A stretch of DNA of 64,000 nucleotides, taken from Streptomyces smaragdinus. GTDB taxonomy: Bacteria > Actinomycetota > Actinomycetes > Streptomycetales > Streptomycetaceae. The DNA lies in assembly GCF_009604385.1 (NCBI RefSeq), contig NZ_WEGJ01000023.1, forward strand, positions 1 through 64,000, read 5' to 3'. Below the pieces are notes generated by a model. It saw nothing but the letters and a program-made list of their open reading frames with translations. It had not been told where the DNA came from and searched no databases. A program made the position numbers and the translations under genes. Position 1 is the stretch's first letter. Each line of letters begins with the position of its first letter. Shown piece by piece: positions 23,853 to 32,464 of this stretch.

Positions 23853-23927
23853 CGGTCCTGACGGGATTTGAACCCGCGGCCTCCACCTTGACAGGGTGGC
23901 GAGCACTCCAAACTGCTCCACAGGACC
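23853..23927 (-). tRNA. tRNA-Asp (anticodon GTC), copy 1
   Basis: A 75-nt tRNA. The acceptor GGTCCTG pairs with CAGGACC and the anticodon loop CTGTCAA sits in a CCACC/GGTGG stem. It is identical to the copy at 32159, which is in the opposite orientation. Confidence 0.95.
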
Positions 23928-24073
23928 ATGCGCGTGAGACACAGTCTCGCACAGGGGGGCGCGCGTACCCAAAGTGATTTCCCCGAAGACCTTCGCCGGG
24001 GTTCCCCACCTGGGGTGACGTCGCTGGATTAGCGTAGCAGACCTGGGGCCTGGGCCCGAAAACGTACGATCCG

Positions 24074-24676
24074 CTACCCGGCCCCCGGATACGCCACCCG
24101 CGTCGTGATCCGCGCGATCCGGTCCGCCGTCTCCTCGGGGGAGGCCGTCGGCTGGACGATATGGCTCACCGTGAGCCGCACGATCGTCTCCACCGCCAGG
24201 CTCCGCGAATCCGCGTCGACCTCCGGCCAGGCGTCCGCCGCGTACGCGTCCAGCATCGAGCGCGCCGTCTCGAACACCGGCTCCGGGCGCGTGGTGAGGT
24301 ACGCCAGCAGCTCGTCGTCCTCGCCGCCCCGCGCCGCCGTGAGCACCGACTTGATCAGCGGGTTGTCCGTCGCCGACCGCAGCACGAACCCCACCCCCGC
24401 CCGCGCCGCGTCCGCCAGCGCGTCGCGGTGGGCGTCGAGCTCCCGCGCGATGCCGAGCATGAAGCGCTCCGCCTCCCGTTCGACGAGAGCGAGGCCGACC
24501 GCGTCCTTGGAGTTCGAGCCGAACTCGTTGTAGACCGTCTGCCGGCTCACCCCGGCGATCCGCGAGACGCCCGCGACGGTGAGCTTGCTCCAGCCCGAGG
24601 CCGTGACCTGCTCGTACGCCGCGTCGAGGATCTGGTCGCGGAGAAGGGATCGAACTGCCTGCCGATATCGCGTCAT
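24074..24676 (-). CDS. TetR-family regulator divergent from alkB (AlkX-like)
   Basis: A 200-residue TetR regulator. The helix-turn-helix spans about residues 12-60 (RDQILDAAYEQVTASGWSKL, TVAGVSRIAGVSRQTVYNEFGSNSKDAV). In Rhodococcus, Mycobacterium and Dietzia, alkane-hydroxylase operons carry a TetR gene (alkX/alkU) that represses the operon and responds to alkanes or fatty acids. Here the gene is divergent rather than the last gene of the operon, and the 118-bp gap holds a palindrome over the alkB promoter. A role as alkB repressor is well supported by position; the ligand is inference. Confidence 0.9.
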   Translation of the reverse strand: MTRYRQAVRSLLRDQILDAAYEQVTASGWSKLTVAGVSRIAGVSRQTVYNEFGSNSKDAVGLALVEREAERFMLGIARELDAHRDALADAARAGVGFVLRSATDNPLIKSVLTAARGGEDDELLAYLTTRPEPVFETARSMLDAYAADAWPEVDADSRSLAVETIVRLTVSHIVQPTASPEETADRIARITTRVAYPGAG

Positions 24677-24718
24677 GATGCGACCACTGTAAGCGAGGAA
24701 CGGACTCTGTCCAATGTA

Positions 24719-24757
24719 TTGACACTCACAGCGACGACTGTCTAACTACTCGACAGT
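24719..24757 (+). promoter_or_regulatory. alkB promoter with overlapping TetR operator
   Basis: A consensus -35 TTGACA (24719-24724) is followed by 18 bases and a -10-like TAACTA (24743-24748). A palindrome ACTGTC (24737-24742), 9-base spacer, GACAGT (24752-24757) covers the -10 box and start point. Confidence 0.65.
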
Positions 24758-24794
24758 AAGAAATGAGGTTGTCAGGACGGCAGGGAGGCACGGA

Positions 24795-25964
24795 ATGACA
24801 GCGGCAGACACGTACCCGGGCGGTACGGACAGCGCGCCCCACTGGCGCGACCCCAAGCGCTACTACTGGCTCCTCGGCCTCTTCATCCCGATGTTCCCGT
24901 TCGTCGCCTGGGGCCTGGTGACCTGGACCGGGCTCGGCGGCTTCTGGTGGACCGGCGTCGTCGTGCTGTACGTCGTCTTCCCGCTGATCGACATCCTGAT
25001 CGGCAAGGACTCCGCGAACCCCCCGGACAGCGCCCTGGCCTGGCTGGAGCAGGACCGCTACTACCGCTGGTGCACGTACATGTATCTGCCGTTCCAGTAC
25101 GCCGGCCTGGTCCTCGGCATCTGGCTGCTCACCCGCGGGGGCATGTCCGTCGTCGACCAGATAGGCCTGACCGTCACCCTCGGCGGCGTGGCCGGCATCG
25201 GCATCAACACCGCGCACGAGCTCGGCCACAAGAAGGAGTCCACCGAGCGCTGGCTCTCCAAAATCGCCCTCGCGCAGACCATGTACGGACACTTCTTCAT
25301 CGAGCACAACCGCGGCCACCACGTCCGCGTGGCCACCCCCGAGGACCCCGCCAGCGCCCGCCTCGGCGAGAGCTTCTGGCGCTTCCTCCCGCGCACCGTG
25401 TACGGCAGCCTCACCTCCGCCTGGCGGCTGGAGAAGGCGCGGCTGGGCCGGCGCGGCAAGAGCCTGTGGACCTGGCGCAACGACGTACTGAACGCCTGGG
25501 CCATGACCGTCGCCCTGTTCGGCGCCCTGGTCGCGGCCTTCGGGCCGGAAGCCCTGCCGTACCTCGTCGGCCAGGCGGTCTTCGGCTTCTGTCTGCTCGA
25601 GGTCATCAACTACACCGAGCACTACGGCCTGTTGCGCCGCCGCACCGACACCGGCCGCTACGAGCGCTGCGCGCCGCGCCACAGCTGGAACAGCGACAAC
25701 GTCGCCTCCAACGTCTTCCTCTACCACCTGCAGCGCCACAGCGACCACCACGCCAACCCCACCCGCCGCTACCAGGCCCTGCGCCACTTCGACGACGCCC
25801 CCGAACTGCCCACGGGATACGCCGGGATGATCGTGCTGGCGTACTTCCCGCCCCTGTGGCGCAAGGTCATGGACCCGCGCGTCCAGGCGCACTACGGCGG
25901 CGACCTGACGCGCGCCAACATCCGCCCGGGCAAGCACGCCGCGTACGGGGTGGTCGCCGCGTGA
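24795..25964 (+). CDS. alkB: alkane 1-monooxygenase
   Basis: A 389-residue integral-membrane non-heme di-iron hydroxylase that oxidises the terminal methyl of alkanes to a primary alcohol using rubredoxin electrons. All histidine boxes are present: HELGHK (141-146), EHNRGHHVRVATPEDPASA (from 170) and LQRHSDHHANPTRRYQ (about 313). The AlkB-specific NYTEHYGLLRRR (about 271) is also there. Six hydrophobic segments match the family. The ATG at 24795 follows GGGAGG. The stop overlaps the first rubredoxin start. No rubredoxin reductase gene is nearby, so it must be shared from elsewhere. Confidence 0.97.
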   Translation: MTAADTYPGGTDSAPHWRDPKRYYWLLGLFIPMFPFVAWGLVTWTGLGGFWWTGVVVLYVVFPLIDILIGKDSANPPDSALAWLEQDRYYRWCTYMYLPFQYAGLVLGIWLLTRGGMSVVDQIGLTVTLGGVAGIGINTAHELGHKKESTERWLSKIALAQTMYGHFFIEHNRGHHVRVATPEDPASARLGESFWRFLPRTVYGSLTSAWRLEKARLGRRGKSLWTWRNDVLNAWAMTVALFGALVAAFGPEALPYLVGQAVFGFCLLEVINYTEHYGLLRRRTDTGRYERCAPRHSWNSDNVASNVFLYHLQRHSDHHANPTRRYQALRHFDDAPELPTGYAGMIVLAYFPPLWRKVMDPRVQAHYGGDLTRANIRPGKHAAYGVVAA

Positions 25965-26131
25965 GCCGATTCATCTGTCCCGTCTGCGAGTTCGTGTACG
26001 ACGAGCAGGCCGGCGTCCCCCGCGAGGGCTTCCCCGCCGGTACGCCGTGGGCCGACGTACCGGACGACTGGCCGTGCCCCGACTGCGGGGTGCGGGAGAA
26101 GACCGACTTCGAGGAGGAGAGCGGCTCGTGA
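25961..26131 (+). CDS. rubA1: rubredoxin, first of two
   Basis: A 56-residue rubredoxin with iron ligands in CPVC (residues 6-9) and CPDCG (39-43), and the WADVPDDWPCP core. GTG 25961 overlaps the alkB stop (GTGA). The first ligand pair begins unusually early and the sequence is shorter and more acidic than the second rubredoxin, resembling the AlkG1-type proteins that accompany AlkB but may not transfer electrons to it. Confidence 0.93.
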   Translation: MSRFICPVCEFVYDEQAGVPREGFPAGTPWADVPDDWPCPDCGVREKTDFEEESGS

Positions 26132-26307
26132 AGCTCAGGAAGTGGCAGTGCCAGGTGTGCGGCTTCGAGTACGACGAGGCCGAGGGCTGGCCGGACGAGG
26201 ACATCGCGCCGGGCACGAGGTGGGAGGACATCCCCGACGACTGGTCGTGCCCGGACTGCGGTGCCGCGAAGGCGGACTTCGAGATGGTCGAGGTCTCGCC
26301 CGTATAG
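26128..26307 (+). CDS. rubA2: rubredoxin, second of two
   Basis: A 59-residue rubredoxin with CQVCGFEYDEAEG (first ligands at 8 and 11), RWEDIPDDWSCPDCGAAKADFEMV and a typical hydrophobic core. It fits the AlkG2 type that delivers electrons from rubredoxin reductase to AlkB. GTG 26128 overlaps the preceding stop by four bases, so alkB-rubA1-rubA2 are translated as a coupled set. Confidence 0.95.
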   Translation: MKLRKWQCQVCGFEYDEAEGWPDEDIAPGTRWEDIPDDWSCPDCGAAKADFEMVEVSPV

Positions 26308-26310
26308 AAG

Positions 26311-27831
26311 CTAAACCGCCGGCGCCCCCGCCAGCGCCCCCACCAGCACCTCCGCCGCCGCGATCCCGGAGACCCGGGTGGCGCCGTGGGTGATCAGGTG
26401 GACGGCGCCCAGGGGTTCGCCGCTCGGGAAGCCCATCTCCACCACCGTGGCGTCCGGCCGGACGGTGAGCACCGTGGCCACGGCGTCCGTCATCCACCGG
26501 TGCCGGGCGGCGTCGCGCACCACCACGACCAGGGGGCGCCCCCCGGCCGGGCCCAGCCCCTGGACGCGCAGGGCGTCGTCCCGGCCGTCGAGCTGCTCCT
26601 GCGTGAGCCGGACGGACGTGGTGCCCGGGATCAGCTCGCGCAGGGGGGCGGCGACGCCCCAGGGGGTGGAGCCGTCGACGGCGAGGTTCATCACCGGGGA
26701 CAGCTCCACGACGTGCGGGGCGCCGGTGATGGGCCGGACCTGGCCCCGGGTGACGCGCACCGCGCGGCGGGCGGCGGCGAGGCCCACGCCGGACTCGGCG
26801 CCGGCTCCGGCGGCACAGGCGCGCAGGGTGGTGGACCAGGTGGCGAACTCCCCCACGCCGGCGGCGGCCCGGGCCAGCCGCTCGTACGGCAGCGAGCCGT
26901 CCCGTACGGCCCGGACCAGGGCGCCCGTGAGCAGCTCGGCGGTCTCGGGGGCGGCGCTCTCCCCGCCGACGCAGACGGCGTCGACGCCGGCGATGATCGC
27001 CTTGACGGTGGCGCCGTCGATGCCGTGGACGTCGGTGACGGCGCGCATCTCGATGCCGTCGGTGACGAGCAGCCCGGTGAAGCCGAGGGTGTCGCGCAGC
27101 AGGCCGGCGAGGATGGCGGGGCTGAGGGTGGCGGGGTTCTCCGCGTCGTACGCGGGGACCAGGACGTGGCCGGTCATGACCGCCCGTACGCCCGCCTCCA
27201 TCGCGGCGAGGAACGGCGGCAGCGCGGTCGCGGCGATCTCCTCGACGGAGGCGTTGACCAGGGGGAGGCCGTGGTGGGAGTCGACGACGGTGTCGCCGTG
27301 GCCGGGGAAGTGCTTGACGCAGGCGGCGACGCCGGCCTCCTGCAGGCCGCGCACCCAGGCGGCGGTGTTCCGGGCCACCACGTCGGTGCTCTCGCCGAAG
27401 GAGCGCACGCCGATGACGGGGTTGAGGGGGTTGGAGTTGACGTCGGCGCTGGGGGCGAAGTTCACCGAGACGCCGGCGGCGTGCAGGTCGCGGCCGATGT
27501 CGCGGGCGACGGACTGGGTGAGGCCGAGGTCGTCGACGGCGCCGAGGGCGAGGTTGCCGGGGCGGGAGGCTCCCGTACCGGCCTCGAGGCGGGTGACGTC
27601 GCCGGCCTCCTCGTCGATGCCGATGATCAGCTCGGGATTCTCCGCGCGTAGCTCTGCGGTGAGAGCGGCGACCTGCTCGACGTCGACGATGTTCCGCCCG
27701 AACAGCACCACGGACTTCAGCCCGCCGTCCGCGATCCGGCGGCGGACCCAGTCGGGGGCGGTGGTACCCGTGAACCCGGGCTGGATCACGGCGTTGGCGA
27801 GGCGCTCCAGCTCAGCGGGGCTCGATTCCAA
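26311..27831 (-). CDS. NagZ-like glycoside hydrolase family 3 enzyme
   Basis: A 506-residue GH3 beta-N-acetylhexosaminidase-type protein. The NagZ signature KHFPGHGDTVVDSHHG spans residues 173-188, containing the Asp-His acid/base dyad (D184, H186). The nucleophile is D258 in VTDGIEM. The first 340 residues are the catalytic barrel; the rest is an Ala/Val-rich C-terminal domain. There is no signal peptide. It should remove terminal N-acetylglucosamine from sugar or muropeptide substrates in the cytoplasm. The start is a TTG at 27831, chosen because GGAGGT sits 6 bases upstream. A DasR-like site lies 65 bases upstream, fitting control by the aminosugar regulator. Confidence 0.88.
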   Translation of the reverse strand: MESSPAELERLANAVIQPGFTGTTAPDWVRRRIADGGLKSVVLFGRNIVDVEQVAALTAELRAENPELIIGIDEEAGDVTRLEAGTGASRPGNLALGAVDDLGLTQSVARDIGRDLHAAGVSVNFAPSADVNSNPLNPVIGVRSFGESTDVVARNTAAWVRGLQEAGVAACVKHFPGHGDTVVDSHHGLPLVNASVEEIAATALPPFLAAMEAGVRAVMTGHVLVPAYDAENPATLSPAILAGLLRDTLGFTGLLVTDGIEMRAVTDVHGIDGATVKAIIAGVDAVCVGGESAAPETAELLTGALVRAVRDGSLPYERLARAAAGVGEFATWSTTLRACAAGAGAESGVGLAAARRAVRVTRGQVRPITGAPHVVELSPVMNLAVDGSTPWGVAAPLRELIPGTTSVRLTQEQLDGRDDALRVQGLGPAGGRPLVVVVRDAARHRWMTDAVATVLTVRPDATVVEMGFPSGEPLGAVHLITHGATRVSGIAAAEVLVGALAGAPAV

Positions 27832-27893
27832 GACGGACCTCCGGATAAGGCGGGCAGCACGCAGTGGCCGCGGGAGAGGAGAGCTACTCGATT

Positions 27894-27911
27894 ACTTGGT
27901 ACAGACCAATG
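27894..27911. promoter_or_regulatory. DasR-like (dre) operator upstream of the GH3 gene
   Basis: TTGGTACAGACCAA (27896-27909) keeps the TGGT-N4-ACCA framework of the Streptomyces dre consensus (TGGTCTAGACCA) with 10 of 12 core bases. It lies about 65 bases upstream of the TTG start. Confidence 0.6.
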
Positions 27912-28115
27912 TGGATGCTGGCGTGGATCGGCCGGGCATGTCAAGGGTCAGTCACCCCTCCACCGGCGCGAAAGCCCCTCGCGGAACGCCACTTCAGACC
28001 CCCGCGCCCCTTCCGTCCGGACCGCCCCGGGGTCCGGACGGTGCTGAACGTCACTGACCGCCACGCCGAAAGTCATTCGCCGCCCCGACCCGCCGGGTGA
28101 GATCCTGGGCACCGT

Positions 28116-31100
28116 ATGTCCAGTGCCGAGCCCATCCAGCTGACCGCCATCCTCGACCGCCTCCCCGAGCTGACGCTGCGCGACCAGCAGCGCCTCGGCC
28201 GCCGTCTGGAGGGGACCCGGCGTATCCGAAAGCCGGAGGCCCGCGCGGCGGTGCTGACCGACATCGCCGCCGAGATCGACCGGGCGGAGGCGAGGGTCGC
28301 CGGCCGCCGGCAGGCCGTTCCCCCGATCACCTACCCCGAACAGCTGCCGGTCAGCCAGAAGAGGGACGACATCCTGGCCGCCGTCCGCGATCACCAGGTC
28401 GTGATCGTCGCCGGCGAGACGGGATCCGGCAAAACCACCCAGATCCCGAAGATCTGTCTCGAGCTGGGCCGCGGCGTCAAGGGCCTGATCGGCCACACCC
28501 AGCCCCGCCGGATCGCGGCCCGCACGGTGGCCGAGCGGGTGGCGGAGGAGCTGAAGAGCCCCCTCGGTGAGGCCGTCGGCTGGAAGGTCCGCTTCACCGA
28601 CCAGGTCTCGGACACCACGCTGGTCAAGCTGATGACGGACGGCATCCTGCTCGCCGAGATCCAGACGGACCGCGAGCTGCGCCAGTACGACACGATCATC
28701 ATCGACGAGGCCCACGAACGCAGCCTCAACATCGACTTCCTGCTCGGCTATCTCGCCCAGCTCCTGCCGAAGCGCCCCGACCTCAAGGTGATCATCACCT
28801 CCGCCACGATCGACCCGGAGCGCTTCTCCCGCCACTTCGGCGACGCCCCGATCGTCGAGGTCAGCGGCCGTACGTATCCGGTCGAGGTCCGCTACCGCCC
28901 GCTGCTGGAGGAGAACTCCGACGCCGACGACCGCGACCAGATCACCGCGATCTGCGACGCCGTCGACGAGCTGCAGCGGGAGGGCGACGGCGACATCCTG
29001 GTCTTCCTCTCCGGCGAACGGGAGATCAGGGACACGGCGGACGCGCTCGAGAAGAAGAGACTCTTCAACACCGAGGTCCTCCCCCTCTACGCCCGCCTCT
29101 CCCACGCCGAGCAGCACCGCGTCTTCCAGCGCCACTCCGGCCGCCGCATCGTCCTCGCCACGAACGTCGCCGAGACCTCCCTCACCGTCCCCGGCATCCG
29201 GTACGTCATCGACCCCGGCTTCGCGCGCATCTCCCGCTACAGCCACCGCACCAAGGTCCAGCGCCTGCCCATCGAGGCGATCTCGCAGGCCAGCGCCAAC
29301 CAGCGCAAGGGCCGCTGCGGCCGCCTGGCGGACGGCATCTGTATCCGCCTGTACAGCGAGGACGACTTCCTCACCCGCCCCGAGTTCACCGACGCCGAGA
29401 TCCTCCGTACGAACCTGGCCTCCGTCATCCTCCAGATGACCGCCGCGGGCCTGGGCGACATCGAGCGCTTCCCCTTCATCGACCCGCCGGACCGCCGCAA
29501 CATCAAGGACGGCGTCCAGCTGCTCGAGGAGCTGCACGCGCTGGACACCAAGCAGAAGGACCCCCGCAAACGCCTGACGCCGACCGGCCGCAAACTCGCC
29601 CAGCTGCCCGTCGACCCCCGGCTGGCCCGGATGGTGCTGGAGGCCGACAAGAACGGCTGCGTCCGCGAGGTCATGGTGATCGCCGCCGCCCTGTCCATCC
29701 AGGACCCGCGCGAACGCCCCTCCGACAAGCAGCAGCAGGCCGACCAGCAGCACGCCCGCTTCCGCGACGAGACCAGCGACTTCCTGGCCTTCCTCAACCT
29801 CTGGCGGTACGTCCGCGAGCAGCAGAAGGCCTTGTCGTCCTCCGCGTTCCGGCGGATGTGCAAACGCGAATTCCTGAACTACCTCCGGATACGGGAGTGG
29901 CAGGACATCTACTCCCAGCTCCGTACGGTCGCCAAGACCATGGACATTCACCTCGGTGACCAGGACGCCGACGGCGACCGCGTCCACCAGTCCCTGCTGG
30001 CCGGCCTCCTCAGCCACGTGGGCCTCAAGGACACCGACAAGAACGAGTATCTGGGCGCCCGCAGCGCCAAGTTCGCGATCTTCCCCGGCTCCGCGCTCTT
30101 CAAGAAGCCCCCGCGCTGGCTGATGTCCGCCGAGCTCGTCGAGACCTCCCGCCTCTGGGCCCGGGTGAACGCGAAGATCGAGCCCGACTGGATCGAGCCC
30201 CTCGCCCAGCACCTGGTCAAACGCACCTACAGCGAGCCCCACTGGGAGAAGGACCAGGCCGCCGTGATGGCGTTCGAGCGGGTCACGCTGTACGGCGTCC
30301 CGATCGTCGCCCAGCGCAAGGTCAACTACGGCCGCATCGACCCCGAGACGTCCCGCGAGCTGTTCATCAGGAACGCCCTGGTCGAGGGCGACTGGCGCAC
30401 CCACCACAAGTTCTTCGCCGACAACCGCAGGCTCCTCACCGAGGTCGAGGAGCTGGAGCACCGGGCGCGCCGCCGCGACATCCTGGTCGACGACGAGACC
30501 CTCTTCGACTTCTACGACCAGCGCCTCCCGGAGACGGCCGTCTCCGGCGCGCACTTCGACTCGTGGTGGAAGAAGAAGCAGCGCGAAGAGCCCGAGCTGC
30601 TGAACTTCGAGAAGTCGATGCTCATCAACGAGCAGGCCGAGGGTGTCACCAAGGCCGACTACCCGGACTCCTGGCGCCAGGGCCCGCTGAAGCTCCGTGT
30701 CACGTACCAGTTCGAGCCCGGCGCGGACGCGGACGGCGTGACGGTCCACGTGCCGCTGCAGGTACTGAACCAGGTGTCCGCCGAGGGCTTCGACTGGCAG
30801 ATCCCGGGTCTGCGGGAGGACCTGGTCACCGAGCTGATCCGCTCACTCCCCAAGCCCGTCCGCCGCAACTTCGTCCCCGCCCCCAACACCGCGAAGGCGT
30901 TCCTGGACGCCGCCGTGCCGCTGCAGGAGCCGCTGACGACGACGATGGCGCGGGAGCTGCGCCGGCTGAAGGGCGTCCCGGTCGAGCCGGAGGACTTCGA
31001 CTGGTCGAAGGTCCCCGACCATCTGCGGATCACCTTCCGGGTCTACGACGAACGCCGCCGCAAGATCGCCGAGGCGAAGGACCTGGAGGAGCTGCGCCTG

Positions 31101-32066
31101 AAGCTCCGCCCCAAGACCCGCGCCGCGATCAACAAGGCCTTCGAGAAGGCGTCCCCCTCCACCGGCGGCGCCCCCGGCGCCCCCGAGCAGCGCACGGGCC
31201 TCACGTCGTGGACGATCGGCGCCCTCCCCCGCGTCTTCGAGACCCGCCGCGCCGGCCACCCGGTGAAGGCGTACCCGGCGCTCGCCGACGAGGGCACGTC
31301 CGTCGCCGTACGCCTCTACGACACGGAGGCCGAGCAGTCCGCCGCGATGTGGCGCGGCACCCGCCGGCTGATCCTCCTGAACATCCCGGCGAACCCCGCC
31401 AAGTACGCCAACGACAAGCTGAGCAACGTCGCGAAGCTCGCCCTCTCCCGCTCCCCCCACGGCGGCGTCCAGCCCCTGTTCGAGGACTGCGTGACGGCCG
31501 CCGCCGACCGGCTGATCGCCGTCCACGGCGGCCCCGCCTGGGACGAGGAGGGCTTCCGCAAGCTGTACGACGCGGTGCGCGCGGACCTCGTCGACACGTC
31601 GATGGCGGCGATCCGCCAGGTCCAGGAGGTCCTGGCGGCGTGGCACGCGGCGGAGGGCCGGCTGCGGTCGATCAAGAGCCCGGTGCTGCTGGACTCCCTC
31701 CAGGACGTACGGGACCAGCTGGCGTGGCTGATCAAGCCCGGCTTCGTCACCGAGCACGGGGTGGGCCGGCTGCCCGACCTGATGCGCTATCTGATCGCCG
31801 CCGACCGCCGGCTCCAGCAGCTCCCGACGAACGCCGAACGGGACCGCGCGCGGATGGCGAAGGTCCGGGAGATGCACGACGAGTACCTGTGGCTCCTGGA
31901 GCAGCAGCCCGCCGGGCGCCCCGTCCCGCGGGCCGTCCGCGACATCCGCTGGATGATCGAGGAGCTGCGGGTCAGCTACTTCGCGCACGCGCTGGGGACG
32001 GCGTACCCGATCTCCGACAAGCGCATCACGAAGGCCGTCGACGCCCTGGCCCCGCCCGGCCGGTGA
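28116..32066 (+). CDS. hrpA: ATP-dependent RNA helicase HrpA
   Basis: A 1316-residue DEAH-box helicase, close to the usual HrpA length. Walker A is GETGSGKTT (100-108), motif II is DEAH (197-200), motif III is TSATI (about 228), and motif VI is the NQRKGRCGRLADG segment (about 394). A helicase-associated winged-helix and ratchet region follow, then an OB-like domain and the long HrpA-specific C-terminus. The role is RNA remodelling; in E. coli HrpA acts on mRNA and collided ribosomes. A recognised tRNA-Asp gene follows 92 bases downstream on the same strand. Confidence 0.96.
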   Translation: MSSAEPIQLTAILDRLPELTLRDQQRLGRRLEGTRRIRKPEARAAVLTDIAAEIDRAEARVAGRRQAVPPITYPEQLPVSQKRDDILAAVRDHQVVIVAGETGSGKTTQIPKICLELGRGVKGLIGHTQPRRIAARTVAERVAEELKSPLGEAVGWKVRFTDQVSDTTLVKLMTDGILLAEIQTDRELRQYDTIIIDEAHERSLNIDFLLGYLAQLLPKRPDLKVIITSATIDPERFSRHFGDAPIVEVSGRTYPVEVRYRPLLEENSDADDRDQITAICDAVDELQREGDGDILVFLSGEREIRDTADALEKKRLFNTEVLPLYARLSHAEQHRVFQRHSGRRIVLATNVAETSLTVPGIRYVIDPGFARISRYSHRTKVQRLPIEAISQASANQRKGRCGRLADGICIRLYSEDDFLTRPEFTDAEILRTNLASVILQMTAAGLGDIERFPFIDPPDRRNIKDGVQLLEELHALDTKQKDPRKRLTPTGRKLAQLPVDPRLARMVLEADKNGCVREVMVIAAALSIQDPRERPSDKQQQADQQHARFRDETSDFLAFLNLWRYVREQQKALSSSAFRRMCKREFLNYLRIREWQDIYSQLRTVAKTMDIHLGDQDADGDRVHQSLLAGLLSHVGLKDTDKNEYLGARSAKFAIFPGSALFKKPPRWLMSAELVETSRLWARVNAKIEPDWIEPLAQHLVKRTYSEPHWEKDQAAVMAFERVTLYGVPIVAQRKVNYGRIDPETSRELFIRNALVEGDWRTHHKFFADNRRLLTEVEELEHRARRRDILVDDETLFDFYDQRLPETAVSGAHFDSWWKKKQREEPELLNFEKSMLINEQAEGVTKADYPDSWRQGPLKLRVTYQFEPGADADGVTVHVPLQVLNQVSAEGFDWQIPGLREDLVTELIRSLPKPVRRNFVPAPNTAKAFLDAAVPLQEPLTTTMARELRRLKGVPVEPEDFDWSKVPDHLRITFRVYDERRRKIAEAKDLEELRLKLRPKTRAAINKAFEKASPSTGGAPGAPEQRTGLTSWTIGALPRVFETRRAGHPVKAYPALADEGTSVAVRLYDTEAEQSAAMWRGTRRLILLNIPANPAKYANDKLSNVAKLALSRSPHGGVQPLFEDCVTAAADRLIAVHGGPAWDEEGFRKLYDAVRADLVDTSMAAIRQVQEVLAAWHAAEGRLRSIKSPVLLDSLQDVRDQLAWLIKPGFVTEHGVGRLPDLMRYLIAADRRLQQLPTNAERDRARMAKVREMHDEYLWLLEQQPAGRPVPRAVRDIRWMIEELRVSYFAHALGTAYPISDKRITKAVDALAPPGR

Positions 32067-32158
32067 CCCCCGTCACCAGCGCCCTTATCGGTTCGACCGC
32101 ACCCCCTCGGCTGCTGTACAGTCATCACGTCGCGACGCCCCCGGGCGAAGCGGAGCGA

Positions 32159-32233
32159 GGTCCTGTGGAGCAGTTTGGAGTGCTCGCCACCCTGTCAAGG
32201 TGGAGGCCGCGGGTTCAAATCCCGTCAGGACCG
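32159..32233 (+). tRNA. tRNA-Asp (anticodon GTC), copy 2
   Basis: A 75-nt tRNA, base for base the same as the copy at 23853-23927. A hairpin terminator follows at once. A partial, interrupted copy of its 3' part lies 67 bases downstream. Confidence 0.95.
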
Positions 32234-32243
32234 CATCGATCGC

Positions 32244-32274
32244 AAAAGGCCGGACCGCTGAGGTCCGGCCTTTT
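32244..32274 (+). terminator. terminator of tRNA-Asp copy 2
   Basis: Thirteen-base arms AAAAGGCCGGACC (32244-32256) and GGTCCGGCCTTTT (32262-32274) with a 5-base loop and a T-run. Confidence 0.85.
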
Positions 32275-32299
32275 CGCTACCCGTCTCCCGCCCCAAGCC

Positions 32300-32372
32300 C
32301 GCCACCCTGTCAGGGTGGAGGCCGCGCCCGCGGCGCAGCCGCAATCAGCTGCAGCAAATCCCGTCAGGACCG
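32300..32372 (+). pseudogene. partial tRNA-Asp copy interrupted by a repeat
   Basis: Bases 32300-32326 match the anticodon arm and variable region of tRNA-Asp with one change (A to G 3' of the anticodon). Bases 32355-32372 match its T arm 3' side and acceptor end. The 28 bases between, containing the hairpin GCGGCGCAGCCGC, replace the T-loop start. The acceptor 5' strand and D arm are missing, so no tRNA can form. Confidence 0.75.
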
Positions 32373-32387
32373 CATAGATTGAAATCA

Positions 32388-32415
32388 GGCCGGATCCCTT
32401 GGATCCGGCCTTTTT
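32388..32415 (+). terminator. terminator after the partial tRNA-Asp copy
   Basis: GGCCGGATCC (32388-32397), loop CTT, GGATCCGGCC (32401-32410), TTTTT. It is related to the terminator of the intact gene, showing that the duplication included it. Confidence 0.85.
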
Positions 32416-32464
32416 GCTGCAGGTCAGGGTTGACGGACCGTGCCCCCGCAGGTACTCAGGGCAT

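Noticed and set aside
23853..32233. Integrated element bounded by tRNA-Asp attachment sites
   Set aside because: The two tRNA copies are inverted, both complete, and no integrase or phage gene lies between them.
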